A stretch of DNA of 64,000 bases from Pedobacter frigoris (GCF_005116445.1 NZ_SWBQ01000002.1:372001-436000); one strand, 5' to 3'; shown: positions 1 through 9,863, numbered from the stretch's first letter. The notes: generated by a model from the sequence alone, not told the origin. A program made the numbers and translations.

Positions 1-2587
1 CTTTATAATTTAATTTTCCTACGCTGTTATTCCAACTAAGGTTAAACTCATATCCTTCTTTACGATTCGCACCCTCAGCAAAATTTATAGGAGGCAATCC
101 GATACCTAGAGTTTGCGAGAACTTTGGATCGCCTACCACAAATCCCGTAGTACGCGTGTAATAATACTCAGCACTACCATTTAAATGATTATCTAGGGAA
201 GCAAAGTCGAATCCGAAATTTCGTGATTTGATAGTCTGCCAGGAATAATTCACACTAGGTAATGAACCCGGTTCTGATGTACCCTGTACAGCTTTACCAT
301 CGATAACCCAACCAACAGAAGAAATACCATATCCGGGTATATATAAAAATCGTCCAACTCCATCTGAATTTCCGGTAACCCCATAAGAACCCCGAAACTT
401 AAGGTAATCAAAGATGTGTTTGTCTTTAAGCCCTTTCATGAAATTTTCTTCGGAGATAGAATAACCTGCTGAAACAGCATAGAATGTACCCCACTGTTTT
501 CCAGGCACAAACAAATCACTTCCATCTCTGCGTACAGACAATTCAGCTGAATATTTTGACTTATAAGTATAGTTTAACCTTCCGAGATAGGCAGATCTTG
601 CACTTTCGCCTTCGCTGCCACCAACACTTTGGTTTAAAGTCGGTCCTGCTAGCAATTGGTCAAACAGTATTTGGTAAGCAGTACGCTGTCCGCTCAGACT
701 TGAAGAATAAAATTGCTGCTGTTCATACACACCCAAAAAATCAACAGAATGATCACCAAAAGTCTTGTTATAGGTCACATATCCCTGCAACGTAATGCTC
801 TTACCTTCGCCTGAAGAACTGGTTAAGCTCGGTGGATTTGCATAAATGGGTGTGGTACTACCATTAGCATAACTAGGAGCCAGGGCATTCCAGCTTTTCC
901 CTATGCTGTTATACATATTGTAAACGCCATTGAACTTGAATTTCAAACCTTCGAGGAAATGGGCAGCATATTCTACACCAAGATTACCATTAAAAACCCG
1001 GCTTAGATTACGGATGTATCCAGATTGTGGATGCAACTCAACAGCAGGATTATCCACTGTATTATTTGAAGGCAGGCCAAACTCATTATAGGCTTGCTGT
1101 CTAGGTTGCTTATTTTGAATGTGACTGTATAGATTACCATAACTAACTCCCGGCTGAGAATTGTTTTCAACAAAACCATCCAGATTGGTCGTCACAGTTA
1201 AGTTTAGATTATCGAAGTTACTCGTTGTATTTAACCGGTAAGTCGTTCTGCGATTAAAATTCTTATCAGTTCTTAATATTGTACCCTGATCGTAATATGA
1301 AACAGAGGCATAGTATTTTGTGACCTTACCACCAGAACTAAGTGATAGGTCGTGTCGCATTTCTGGTGCAAAATCCTTCATGCCCACTTTACGCCAGTCC
1401 GTATTTGGATACTTAATCAGATCTGTGCCTAAACGAAACCCTTCAAGATCCTCAGGTTTAGTTGGCGGCTGAATTCCTTCAGCGACGTATACGTCATTGA
1501 TGGCTTTCAATTGCTCATATGAACTAACTTTTGTAGGGAATAATGTCGGCTGAGAAAATATCTGGTTGTATGAGTAATTGATATTGGTACTTCCTTCGGT
1601 ACCTTTTTTTGTAGTCACCACAATTACTCCATTTGCTGCTGCAACACCATATAATGCAGTTGCCGCTGCATCCTTCAATACTGAATAGTCTTGTATATCG
1701 TTAGGGTTCAAGTTAGAAAAATCATTGGAGGAACGAATGATATTGTCAATCACAAATAAGGGAGTGCCTCCACCACGAATAGAAATAACACTTTTAGTAC
1801 CTGGAGCTCCACTCGTAGTAGTTACAATTATACCTGCCAATCGGCCCGCTACAGCATCATTAATAGACTGAACTGGCAATGGCGCAACGTTTTTCATATC
1901 TAAAGTAGATATTGCACTAGTTGTTTTTCTTTTAGTTGTAGTACCATAAGCCTGCACTACGATTTCATCAAGGTTATTGTTTGATTCCTTAAGTTGAATA
2001 CGCATTGTGCTTCCAGCAACTGCGGCAACTTCTTGGGTTTCGTAACTCACAAACGAGAATACGAGAATAGCATTATCCGGAACCTTCAGACTGAATTTCC
2101 CGGTTCCATCGGTCATTGCGCCAAGGCCTTTTACGCCTTTCACGCTAACACTTACCCCCGGCAATGGCAATCCTGCAGCATCTGTTACAATACCAGTTAC
2201 AGTAATATCTTTTAATAATTTTCCTTTCGAGGAAATGGTAACCAGGTTATCCCCTTCAATGGCATAAACCAATGAAGTGCCTTCTAAAAGCTGGTCAAGA
2301 ATATCAGTTATGGGTGCTTTATTTACTTTTACGCTTATCTGTTTATTAAAAGGTCCTTCAGTTGGGCTGTAAACAAAGCGAAATGAGCTTTGTTTTTCTA
2401 TCAATTTAAGGGCCCTGCTCAGCTCCATGTTCTTCATATCAAAAGACAGCTTCTCTTGCGAAAAAACCTTTGCAGACACATTTAAGCAGGCGATCATCAC
2501 CATTAAAAATGTTAGTTTCATTGTTAAAATGAGTTTGGAGCGCACTCGATTCCAGGATGGCTCTTTGGTGAAGTAATAATTTATCAT
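1..2587 (-). CDS. SusC/RagA-family TonB-dependent outer-membrane receptor (3' part outside window)
   Basis: Outer-membrane importer of the SusC type, which takes up glycans or peptides with a SusD lipoprotein and TonB energy. About 862 residues are visible and the C-terminal barrel runs off the window. In order: a long Bacteroidota-type leader (MINYYFTKEPSWNRVRSKL, then a hydrophobic stretch ending VSAKVFSQ), an STN domain (about 45-105), a carboxypeptidase-regulatory-like beta domain with the GLPLPGVSVSVKG signature (about 120-205), and a plug with AVAGRLAGI and ISIRGGGTPLFVID followed by barrel strands. The start at 2587 is preferred over the in-frame ATG at 2521 because this 22-residue extension is typical of the family. 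The STN domain and the upstream fecR and sigma genes indicate trans-envelope signalling. A susD would be expected just beyond base 1. The substrate cannot be told. Confidence 0.95.
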   Translation of the reverse strand, partial: MINYYFTKEPSWNRVRSKLILTMKLTFLMVMIACLNVSAKVFSQEKLSFDMKNMELSRALKLIEKQSSFRFVYSPTEGPFNKQISVKVNKAPITDILDQLLEGTSLVYAIEGDNLVTISSKGKLLKDITVTGIVTDAAGLPLPGVSVSVKGVKGLGAMTDGTGKFSLKVPDNAILVFSFVSYETQEVAAVAGSTMRIQLKESNNNLDEIVVQAYGTTTKRKTTSAISTLDMKNVAPLPVQSINDAVAGRLAGIIVTTTSGAPGTKSVISIRGGGTPLFVIDNIIRSSNDFSNLNPNDIQDYSVLKDAAATALYGVAAANGVIVVTTKKGTEGSTNINYSYNQIFSQPTLFPTKVSSYEQLKAINDVYVAEGIQPPTKPEDLEGFRLGTDLIKYPNTDWRKVGMKDFAPEMRHDLSLSSGGKVTKYYASVSYYDQGTILRTDKNFNRRTTYRLNTTSNFDNLNLTVTTNLDGFVENNSQPGVSYGNLYSHIQNKQPRQQAYNEFGLPSNNTVDNPAVELHPQSGYIRNLSRVFNGNLGVEYAAHFLEGLKFKFNGVYNMYNSIGKSWNALAPSYANGSTTPIYANPPSLTSSSGEGKSITLQGYVTYNKTFGDHSVDFLGVYEQQQFYSSSLSGQRTAYQILFDQLLAGPTLNQSVGGSEGESARSAYLGRLNYTYKSKYSAELSVRRDGSDLFVPGKQWGTFYAVSAGYSISEENFMKGLKDKHIFDYLKFRGSYGVTGNSDGVGRFLYIPGYGISSVGWVIDGKAVQGTSEPGSLPSVNYSWQTIKSRNFGFDFASLDNHLNGSAEYYYTRTTGFVVGDPKFSQTLGIGLPPINFAEGANRKEGYEFNLSWNNSVGKLNYK

Positions 2588-2672
2588 ACTTTTGTTTTTT
2601 TGGTTAGCTTGATTGTGGTATTTACTGTTTGCTACGTGACATACCCGATCACATAAAGAATCAAAAAATCCC

Positions 2673-2696
2673 GGGGCGGTGTTCCAGCATCGCCCC
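2673..2696 (-). terminator. Hairpin between fecR and susC, likely terminator or attenuator
   Basis: Nine-base-pair stem (2673-2681 with 2688-2696, one G-T pair) and a six-base loop. On the minus strand it is followed by G-rich bases and then six T; on the plus strand it also has a T-rich tail. It lies 35 bases after the fecR stop and before the susC start, so it can separate the regulatory genes from the receptor transcript. Confidence 0.6.
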
Positions 2697-2731
2697 TTTT
2701 TATTTTTTAATCTTTCTATTTGGCTTGGTAG

Positions 2732-3775
2732 TTATTTAGTAATAATGATTTGTCCTCCTTTCATTTTATATTTAAATGATTTTACTTCCTGAAGGCGTTT
2801 AAGAACCTCAAAAATATTTTCTTTGCTGAAAGTGGCCGTATATTGGTAACCGGCAACAGTTTCATCTCCCAATTCTATATCAATACCGTACCACCGCTCA
2901 ATTATTGGTTGCATTTCCTTCCAGGTGAGTGCATCAAAAACAAGGTTATTTGTTACCCATGCAGTTTCCACGATGTTGGTATCAAGTTTCGTGAGGCGCC
3001 CCAACTCTATTTTCGGAAGTTGAGGTGATGCTTTTACACCAGCTATTGATTTTTTCTCATTCTGATAAAACTTCATTTTCTGTCCTGGCCTTAAAGTCAG
3101 CGTGTTTTCCTGATCTCCATCAGTACTCTCCACTTTGATTGATCCTTTAACCAGAGAGGCTTCAGAGAATCCTTCCTTTGGATAAGCCTTTAAATTGAAT
3201 ATAGTCCCCAAAACAGTGACTTTAAAATTGTCCGTCAATACCTTGAATGGTTTTTCCTTGTTGTGTGCTACATCAAAATATGCTTCTCCGATTAATTTTA
3301 CCGATCTGGTTTCTTCATTGAAACCTTCTTCCATTTTGATTTCGCTATCCGAATTAAGATAAACAATCGTTCCATCTGGAAGAACGATTTTCTTTTTACT
3401 TCCTAAACCCGTTTCGAATGATTTAGAATAAAGGACAGGCTTTTCGGGCTTATTTACATAATAAAAGAGTCCGGCCATTAGCACTATAAAAAAACAGGCA
3501 GCAGCTGCCGCATACCATAAAATATAACGCTTCCGCAATTCTTTCTGAGGCTGCAGCGCTTCATTGATTTTATTAACCTGAACATTCATTGGCGTTATGT
3601 TCGCACTCAGAATCTGGTACATGTACCGTGCCTTCTCCACCAGATGAGATTTCGAAGGATTATCAATAACCCATTTTTCCCAAAACTGGATACACCTCTC
3701 GTCACTGCCTTCGCAGTATTTCTTGAAGGTGTCATCCATTAAAAAATCCTCTGGTTGTAAATAATCGTTAATCAT
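2732..3775 (-). CDS. FecR-family anti-sigma factor
   Basis: Inner-membrane anti-sigma factor that senses the loaded SusC receptor through its periplasmic part and controls the ECF sigma factor encoded upstream. Of 347 residues, the first 80 or so are the cytoplasmic anti-sigma region, a single membrane segment follows (about 84-106, YILWYAAAAACFFIVLMAG), then the FecR domain (about 120-215, with GSKKKIVLPDGTIVYLNSDS and GEAYFDVAHN), and a C-terminal DUF4974-like region (about 270-347, VFDALTWKEMQPIIERWYGI). Length and order match Bacteroidota FecR proteins. It is 82 bases downstream of the sigma factor and upstream of the STN-containing receptor, the classical trio. The start ATG at 3775 has no good competitor. 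Confidence 0.95.
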   Translation of the reverse strand: MINDYLQPEDFLMDDTFKKYCEGSDERCIQFWEKWVIDNPSKSHLVEKARYMYQILSANITPMNVQVNKINEALQPQKELRKRYILWYAAAAACFFIVLMAGLFYYVNKPEKPVLYSKSFETGLGSKKKIVLPDGTIVYLNSDSEIKMEEGFNEETRSVKLIGEAYFDVAHNKEKPFKVLTDNFKVTVLGTIFNLKAYPKEGFSEASLVKGSIKVESTDGDQENTLTLRPGQKMKFYQNEKKSIAGVKASPQLPKIELGRLTKLDTNIVETAWVTNNLVFDALTWKEMQPIIERWYGIDIELGDETVAGYQYTATFSKENIFEVLKRLQEVKSFKYKMKGGQIIITK

Positions 3776-3857
3776 TCGGCTGCCTTTTATATATCAGTGT
3801 CCGAATTGTTTGACTTTTACCGGTGCTTTTTAAAAAAACATTATAAATCGCTAATAA

Positions 3858-4436
3858 TTAGTGAATTAAATATTTTCTAAGCACCTTCAACGCCTCATAA
3901 ATGGTGTTGTAAGCAGTACGAACGGTCATCTGGCTCAGTCTGGCGACCTCTTCATAGCTCAGTCCTTCAAAAAACCGTAACTGAATAAGTTTCCGCTGCT
4001 GAAGACTAAGTTTTTCCAATGCCTGGCTTAATCGTCTCTTCACCAAGTCATCCGACTGGATTTTGACGATGAGCTCCTCATATGGCATTTCAATCAAGTC
4101 ACCATCTTTTGCAATTGCAGAAATAACCCTGTCTAATTTTTGCTGATGGCTGATCTGCTTTAGAATTTTTCTTTTAAGGATGGTTCTCAAATAAGATTCA
4201 ACCTGATCCACCCTGGGTAAGAATTCATGCTTTTCCCACAATTCCAGAAAAACCTGATTTAGGGTATCGCTCACAACATCTGGATCTGAACAAACCCTTA
4301 GACCAAACACAGAAAGACTTCGATAAAGGCCTTTGTATAGATCCAGAAAAGCTTTCCTATCGCCAGTACACATCGCTTCCCACCACAAGCTATGTATGGT
4401 GATGTCATCAACAATAGGAAGATCTTTTTTGTTCAT
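3858..4436 (-). CDS. ECF-type RNA polymerase sigma factor
   Basis: Extracytoplasmic-function sigma-70 factor of 192 residues, expected to drive the SusC locus downstream. Region 2 lies around 25-95 (FLDLYKGLYRSLSVFGLRVC then LNQVFLELWEKH and a YLRTILKR helix). Region 4 is around 135-188 (LEKLSLQQRKLIQLRFFEGL, SYEEVARLSQMTVRTAYN), the promoter -35 recognition helix-turn-helix. It is first in a minus-strand series with fecR and susC. The region 2 motif is less typical than in RpoE itself, which is common in Bacteroidota polysaccharide-locus sigma factors. No promoter was recognised upstream. Confidence 0.93.
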   Translation of the reverse strand: MNKKDLPIVDDITIHSLWWEAMCTGDRKAFLDLYKGLYRSLSVFGLRVCSDPDVVSDTLNQVFLELWEKHEFLPRVDQVESYLRTILKRKILKQISHQQKLDRVISAIAKDGDLIEMPYEELIVKIQSDDLVKRRLSQALEKLSLQQRKLIQLRFFEGLSYEEVARLSQMTVRTAYNTIYEALKVLRKYLIH

Positions 4437-4558
4437 TGGGTGGGCGTCCCGTAATTATTTGGTTACATTAGCAATTATATGAATTATCTGTCAATTAAAT
4501 ATTTATTAATTTAATGTTCTGATAACCTTCAATAAAATTACTGCCATCCTTTAATGCA

Positions 4559-6586
4559 TCATGTACTAAGTAAGGGAAGACTGAAAGTAAAAGTAGATCC
4601 AACTCCAAAATCGCTTATTGCAGATATTTCACCTTTGTGCCGCTCAATGATTTCTTTACAAAGGTAAAGGCCGATGCCAAAGCCCGAAATAGAAAACATC
4701 TGGCTTCCTTCAACACGGTAATAACGGTCAAAAATATTCGGAAGATCATCGGATTTTATACCCATGCCTCGGTCTTTCACGCTCACATTTACCATTCCTT
4801 TGTCTTTAAAGCACGATACCTCAATCGTACTTCCGGCTGTCGAGTATTTAAGGGCATTACTGATCAGGTTGTGGATCACCTGCCCGATCTTATCCCGGTC
4901 GGCATTGACCACCATGGGTTCAACAACCGGATTGAAGATCACAATATGGCTCGAAATCGTGGCATTTGTTTCCTCTTCAGCTTCTTCTATAAGCTCAGCA
5001 AGATCAAATTCCTGAATCTCCATGTAAATCTTCCCTGATTCAAGCCGGGATACATTTAAGAAGCTATTGATCATAGCCGTCATTTTCCCGACCTGGCTAT
5101 TTGCTTTTTCCAGCATATCAGTATTGAGATCATTATTTTGCCTGTTTACCTTTATCAGCATTTGTATATAGCCTTTCATCGAAGTCAGGGGCGTTTTTAG
5201 TTCGTGACTGGCCATTCCGATAAAGTCATTCTTTCGGATTTCATCGATTTTCTGCTCAGTGATATCCATCACTACGCCGGTAAATGCCGAGAACGCACCG
5301 GAGGGATCTGCTTTTAGGTTGCCGATGGCGCGAAGCCACCGCAGACGGTTATCATGCAGACCTATAACCGGATACGTCACATCATAATCGCCGTTGTTGT
5401 AAAGTGCATTTTCCAGTTTAGTGGATACAAAATCACGATATTCATCGGTGATCTGTGCAAGCGCCTGTTCTATGGAAAGCTCCTCTTCAGGATAGTATCC
5501 GAATAACTCTTTCAACCGGGCATCTGTAATAAATTCCCGCGTTACCGAATGAATGAACCAGGTACCGAAGTTGGCAGCATCAACGGCAAGGCGCAGTGCT
5601 ATCTCACGTTCTTCAATCTTGTGCCAGGCATCCCTCAGTTGCTGGTTTACGATAGCCAGCTCTTCATTAGTCGCAATAAGCTCTTCATTGGAAGCAGCCT
5701 GCTCTTCGTTTGCAGACAATAGCTCCTCATTAATGGCCTGCAATTCTTCACTACTCTGCGCCAGAGTCTGCTCCATTTCCTTGCGGTCAGTAACATCTCT
5801 TGTTGTCCCTGCCACCGCTTCCACTTCTCCTGCTTCATTGAATACCGGGATCAGGATATAGTCATAAATCCTATTGCCCAAAACGGCATGAGGAAAGGCG
5901 ACTTCACCGCGAACAGATTCCTTTGTTGCTACAACATGATCAATTTCGCGTTCGTGCATTGCCGCGTGCCATTCTTCGTAACCATTTTCCCGTAAGCCCT
6001 TCCCGATAGCGGTATCCCAGGTCTTACCCCACATGTTCAGCAAGGCACTGTTGGCATAGATAAAGCGATACTGAAGATCCCATACATACATTAGGTCTGG
6101 TGTTCCTGAGGCAATTGCTTCATAGACTCTTCGCTGCTGGTCTGCATGTCTCCTGACTTCGCGGAGTTCCTCCTGTATCCGCATCATAGCCTCCTTTTTT
6201 CGCTCGGTAACCTGTCTGGTATTTTCCAGCACCCACACAGCAACTTTTTTTACTTTACCTTCCTTATTCTTTACCGGGGCATATACAAAAGTGACAAAGA
6301 TCATTTCCGGTTTTCCATAACGAATCAGCATGAGCTCTACTTCGTCCGCATAATAGGTCTCACCCGTTGCCACAACTGTAGCCAGGGCCGCCTCGTCATT
6401 AGACCGGACTTCTGCAAAAGCGTCCCAGTAGTACTGCCCATAGATGGCGTTGTAAGGTTTGCCGGCAACCTCAAGAAACTTATCATTAACAATTTCTGCT
6501 ACAAGCGTATCTGCATTTAATATGCAAATACCGATCGGTGCATTAAGTATCGTATAGTTAAAATCTTCTGCATCTGTAAATAGCAT
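4559..6586 (-). CDS. Multi-PAS histidine kinase without a neighbouring response regulator
   Basis: Probably soluble sensor kinase of 675 residues; no membrane segment is seen. PAS domains lie at about 8-130, 155-270 and 335-450, with a coiled linker rich in NEELLSANEEQAASNEEL at about 280-330. HisKA follows with the phosphoacceptor His near 460 (GMASHELKTPLTSMKGY), then a HATPase domain with the N box (HNLISNALKYS), G1 (VKDRGMGIK), F box (FDRYYRV) and G2 (GFGIGLYLCKEI). The longer frame begins with TTG at 6592; the ATG two codons later (6586) is taken. No receiver gene is adjacent, so its partner is unknown. PAS domains suggest redox, light or small-ligand sensing, but no cofactor-binding residue is obvious. 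The neighbours look unrelated. Confidence 0.92.
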   Translation of the reverse strand: MLFTDAEDFNYTILNAPIGICILNADTLVAEIVNDKFLEVAGKPYNAIYGQYYWDAFAEVRSNDEAALATVVATGETYYADEVELMLIRYGKPEMIFVTFVYAPVKNKEGKVKKVAVWVLENTRQVTERKKEAMMRIQEELREVRRHADQQRRVYEAIASGTPDLMYVWDLQYRFIYANSALLNMWGKTWDTAIGKGLRENGYEEWHAAMHEREIDHVVATKESVRGEVAFPHAVLGNRIYDYILIPVFNEAGEVEAVAGTTRDVTDRKEMEQTLAQSSEELQAINEELLSANEEQAASNEELIATNEELAIVNQQLRDAWHKIEEREIALRLAVDAANFGTWFIHSVTREFITDARLKELFGYYPEEELSIEQALAQITDEYRDFVSTKLENALYNNGDYDVTYPVIGLHDNRLRWLRAIGNLKADPSGAFSAFTGVVMDITEQKIDEIRKNDFIGMASHELKTPLTSMKGYIQMLIKVNRQNNDLNTDMLEKANSQVGKMTAMINSFLNVSRLESGKIYMEIQEFDLAELIEEAEEETNATISSHIVIFNPVVEPMVVNADRDKIGQVIHNLISNALKYSTAGSTIEVSCFKDKGMVNVSVKDRGMGIKSDDLPNIFDRYYRVEGSQMFSISGFGIGLYLCKEIIERHKGEISAISDFGVGSTFTFSLPLLST

Positions 6587-6746
6587 AGGCAAACTGATTG
6601 ATTTACAGAATAACGAATATCTATGGTTTTTGTTTAACAGATAGATATAATATCTCCAAAAGCGTTAAAAATACGCAGGGTATATACCTTACATTTATTC
6701 GGAGGCTCAGCAAGCGCCATGCAGGAACCTTCCATGCCCTAAAAAA

Positions 6747-8543
6747 TCACCTTGGACATGAATTATCCTCCCTGCCCCCTATTTTCACCCCCGAAGAATT
6801 GAATTGCAGGTCATATAACTTCTTGTAATACCCGTCCAGTTTCAGCAACTGCTGATGGGTACCCATTTCCTTAATCTCGCCTTTATCCAGCACCAATATT
6901 TTATCGGCTTTCTGAATGGTCGACAAACGGTGGGCAATGACGATGGAAGTACGTCCTTCCATCAGGTTTTCAATAGCGCGCTGGATCAGCATTTCTGTTT
7001 CCGTATCTACAGAGGATGTTGCTTCATCCAGTACCAGAATAGAGGGATTGTAAACCAACGCCCTGATAAAAGAAATGAGTTGCGCTTGTCCGGCAGATAA
7101 CGTAGCGCCCCTCTCCATTACATTGTACTGATAACCTCCCGGCAATCTTTCAATAAACTCATGAGCTCCAACTTTCTTAGCGGCATCAACCACTTCGTCC
7201 ATAGTAATCTCAGGATTATTCAATGTAATGTTATTGAATATCGTATCGGAAAAGAGAAATACATCCTGCAAAACTGTTGCGATATTACTCCTCAGGTAAT
7301 TCAGTTCATAATCCTGTATTTTTATGCCATCCACTTTAATCTCGCCCTTCTGAATCTCATAAAAACGGTTCAGGATATTGATCGTCGATGATTTCCCTGC
7401 GCCGGTTGCGCCAACCAATGCAATGGTTTTTCCAGCCTCTACCTCGAAAGAGATGTCCTTCAAAACATAGTTTTCGTCATTATAGGCAAACCATACCTGC
7501 TGGAAAGAGATTTGACCTTCCATTTTTACCGGGGTCAGCACACCTTTATTTTCAGTAACCTCATCTGTATCCAGCACTTTAAATACCCTTTCTGCTCCTA
7601 CCATTCCCATTTGCAGCGTATTGAATTTATCTGCAAGCTCCCTGATCGGCCTGAACAGCATACTGATGAACATAATAAATTCTGTAATGATACCAGGTTG
7701 AACAGTTGAATCTTTCAGAATGGTTTTAGCGCCATACCAGATCAGCAAGCCAAGTGACATGGCCGAAATGATCTCAACAACAGGAAAAAATATAGAATAA
7801 TACCAATTTGAACGGATATTAGCATCACGGTAGCGAGCATTGATATTTACAAACTTTTTATACTCCTGTTTTTCCCTCGCAAAATATTGGATGATAGAAA
7901 TTCCGGTAATGTGTTCCTGCAAATAGGTATTCAGATTTGAGACTTCGGTACGGATTTCCTGAAAGGCCGACTTAATTGCCTTTTGAAAAACTGAGGTAGC
8001 CATGATCAGCAATGGCATGGGGAGCAACACAACGATAGTGAGCGTCCAGTCTCTGTAAATCATGACCCCAATAATTACGATGACCATCAGGATATCACCA
8101 ATAATCACAATAAGCCCTTCAGAGAAAATCTCAGCAATTGTCTCCAGATCGGATACTGTACGGGTAATCAGCTGGCCAATAGGTGTATTATCGAAGTATT
8201 TAAGCCTTAATTTTGTAATGTGATTGAATACGTTGATTCTCAGATCACGGATCGCTGACTGCCCAAGGGTATTGGTGAGCAAGGTATGACTATACTGAAA
8301 AACCGTTTGGAGAATCAACAAGACAAACATGAGCACTGTCATATTCAGCAAGCCCTGATAATCTCCTTTAAGAATGTGGTGATCGAGTGTGTATCCAATC
8401 AGAATAGGCCGTAGCGGAGCTATTGCTGCCAATAGTATCGTCAATATCACTGACCATATAAAAATGCCCTGATAGGGTTTCACATATTGAAAAACCCGTT
8501 TCAATAACCCTACATTAAAAGCATCTCCTGTTATCTTAGACAT
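6747..8543 (-). CDS. ABC exporter, fused permease and ATPase (MsbA/MdlB-like)
   Basis: A 598-residue half-transporter working as a homodimer or heterodimer in the inner membrane. The N-terminal half has six membrane segments (from about 20 to 310). The ATPase follows with Walker A (GATGAGKSS), Q loop (VLQDVFLF), signature LSAGQ (in place of the usual LSGGQ, a tolerated variant), Walker B with D loop (ILVLDEATSSVD) and the H loop (IVIAHRLST). It begins three bases after the truA stop codon, so both are likely cotranscribed. The family includes lipid A flippases and multidrug exporters; the sequence does not decide between them. The C-terminal tail (VKIGGREDNSCPR) is unremarkable. Confidence 0.93.
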   Translation of the reverse strand: MSKITGDAFNVGLLKRVFQYVKPYQGIFIWSVILTILLAAIAPLRPILIGYTLDHHILKGDYQGLLNMTVLMFVLLILQTVFQYSHTLLTNTLGQSAIRDLRINVFNHITKLRLKYFDNTPIGQLITRTVSDLETIAEIFSEGLIVIIGDILMVIVIIGVMIYRDWTLTIVVLLPMPLLIMATSVFQKAIKSAFQEIRTEVSNLNTYLQEHITGISIIQYFAREKQEYKKFVNINARYRDANIRSNWYYSIFFPVVEIISAMSLGLLIWYGAKTILKDSTVQPGIITEFIMFISMLFRPIRELADKFNTLQMGMVGAERVFKVLDTDEVTENKGVLTPVKMEGQISFQQVWFAYNDENYVLKDISFEVEAGKTIALVGATGAGKSSTINILNRFYEIQKGEIKVDGIKIQDYELNYLRSNIATVLQDVFLFSDTIFNNITLNNPEITMDEVVDAAKKVGAHEFIERLPGGYQYNVMERGATLSAGQAQLISFIRALVYNPSILVLDEATSSVDTETEMLIQRAIENLMEGRTSIVIAHRLSTIQKADKILVLDKGEIKEMGTHQQLLKLDGYYKKLYDLQFNSSGVKIGGREDNSCPR

Positions 8544-8546
8544 ATT

Positions 8547-9314
8547 TTATTTTACATATGGATAAACCACATTGACCAGGTATAAACCACAAGCAGGTAC
8601 CGACTGACCTGCATTGCTACGGTTCTTACTCGCTATGATTTCTTTGAACTGCGCCAGATCTATTTCATTTTTGCCAACCCTTACCAATGTACCCACAATC
8701 GCACGCACCATATTTCTTAAAAAACGATCGGCCCTGATGGTAAACAACAGATCTTCTTCTTTAAACTGAAAATGAGCTTCCATTATTTTACAGTTGTTTG
8801 TAAAGGTCTGGGTATTTGATTTACTAAAGCAGGAAAAGTCAGTATGATCCAGTAAAACTGTCGCTGCCTCATTCATTGCTTCTATATTTAATTCCCCTTT
8901 GAATAACCAGGAGCGCTCAAGCTTAAAAGGATCCTTATGAAAATGGATGTGATAATGATAAGCCCTTTCAGTTGCATCAAACCGGGCATGGGCATCGTTA
9001 TGTACTTCGAAGACCCGTTTAATGGCGATTTGATATGGCAATAAGGAATTGATACCAGTGATAAACCGTGAGGGATCCGAAGGCCTCAAAGCATTTGGGG
9101 TATCAAATTTCAGGTCAAAATGTGCGTAAAACTGAGTAGCATGCACACCGCTGTCTGTACGTCCGCAGCCTAAAGTAGCCAAAGTTTGCCTGAAATAAAC
9201 AGACAACGCCTTGTCTAGGCATTCCTGTACAGTAATGGCATTGGGCTGTATTTGCCAGCCATGATATGCGGTGCCATTGTATGACAGTTCGATAAAGTAA
9301 CGTTGTGTATTCAA
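8547..9314 (-). CDS. truA: tRNA pseudouridine(38-40) synthase TruA, TTG start
   Basis: Converts U38, U39 and U40 of the tRNA anticodon arm to pseudouridine. The 255 residues are the normal length, with the catalytic motif CGRTDSGVHATQ holding the nucleophilic Asp, the N-terminal RYFIELSYNGTAYHGWQ and the C-terminal FLRNMVRAIVGTLVRVG. No ATG is available: an in-frame stop lies a few codons upstream, so the start is TTG at 9314-9312, four residues before the conserved RYF. A Bacteroidota -7 element (TAAATTTG on the minus strand, 9327-9320) lies so close that the transcript may be leaderless or nearly so. The ABC exporter follows three bases after the stop. Confidence 0.95.
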   Translation of the reverse strand: MNTQRYFIELSYNGTAYHGWQIQPNAITVQECLDKALSVYFRQTLATLGCGRTDSGVHATQFYAHFDLKFDTPNALRPSDPSRFITGINSLLPYQIAIKRVFEVHNDAHARFDATERAYHYHIHFHKDPFKLERSWLFKGELNIEAMNEAATVLLDHTDFSCFSKSNTQTFTNNCKIMEAHFQFKEEDLLFTIRADRFLRNMVRAIVGTLVRVGKNEIDLAQFKEIIASKNRSNAGQSVPACGLYLVNVVYPYVK

Positions 9315-9349
9315 TACTGCAAATTTATCTTTTTATATCGTATATCAGA

Positions 9350-9379
9350 TTGCTTAGTTTAGGCCTTTTAATATCTTTG
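9350..9379 (+). promoter_or_regulatory. Housekeeping promoter of the DUF4293 gene
   Basis: TTG at 9350-9352, a 19-base spacer, and TATCTTTG at 9372-9379, matching the known Bacteroidota -33/-7 consensus (TTTG, TAnnTTTG). The start codon is 20 bases further on. Confidence 0.75.
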
Positions 9380-9398
9380 TTAAAATTATTGAATTGAT

Positions 9399-9863
9399 AT
9401 GATACAAAGAATACAATCTATATGGCTTCTTCTAGCAGCATTAACCCTGATTTGCCTGTTTTTTACTCCCATAATGAGCAAGAATGTTGACACTACAGAA
9501 TACAGGCTTTATATAGATGGATACCATCAATCAACCAAGATCGTCGACGGCACGCAGCTTAACGGCACCCAGATAGGAGCTATGACTGTGAACGGTATCG
9601 CCATATTGGTTTGTTTGATCAGTATTTTTCAATTCAAAAACCGTCCAATGCAAAAACGTCTCATCATGATCAATATGATCCTGATCATCGTTGCGGCGGC
9701 TTTATCGGCTTTAAATGCCTCTTTGCTGCCGGGCGGGATGAATGGGGCTTCTGTTCACATTGGGTCATCTTTATTTGTGCTGGCACTTATATTTTGTATG
9801 CTCTCGATCCGGGGAATTAGAAAAGATGAGCAATTATTGAGATCGGCCGACAGGCTCAGATAA
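9399..9863 (+). CDS. DUF4293 four-helix membrane protein
   Basis: Integral inner-membrane protein of 154 residues with four hydrophobic segments (about 5-25, 58-75, 85-105, 118-138) and a basic cytoplasmic C-terminus ending RSADRLR, which I recall as characteristic of the Bacteroidota DUF4293 family. Function unknown. The N-terminal MIQRIQSIWLLLAA is also family-typical. It has its own promoter and is divergent from truA. No partner gene is evident; the helicase downstream has a separate promoter. Confidence 0.85.
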   Translation: MIQRIQSIWLLLAALTLICLFFTPIMSKNVDTTEYRLYIDGYHQSTKIVDGTQLNGTQIGAMTVNGIAILVCLISIFQFKNRPMQKRLIMINMILIIVAAALSALNASLLPGGMNGASVHIGSSLFVLALIFCMLSIRGIRKDEQLLRSADRLR

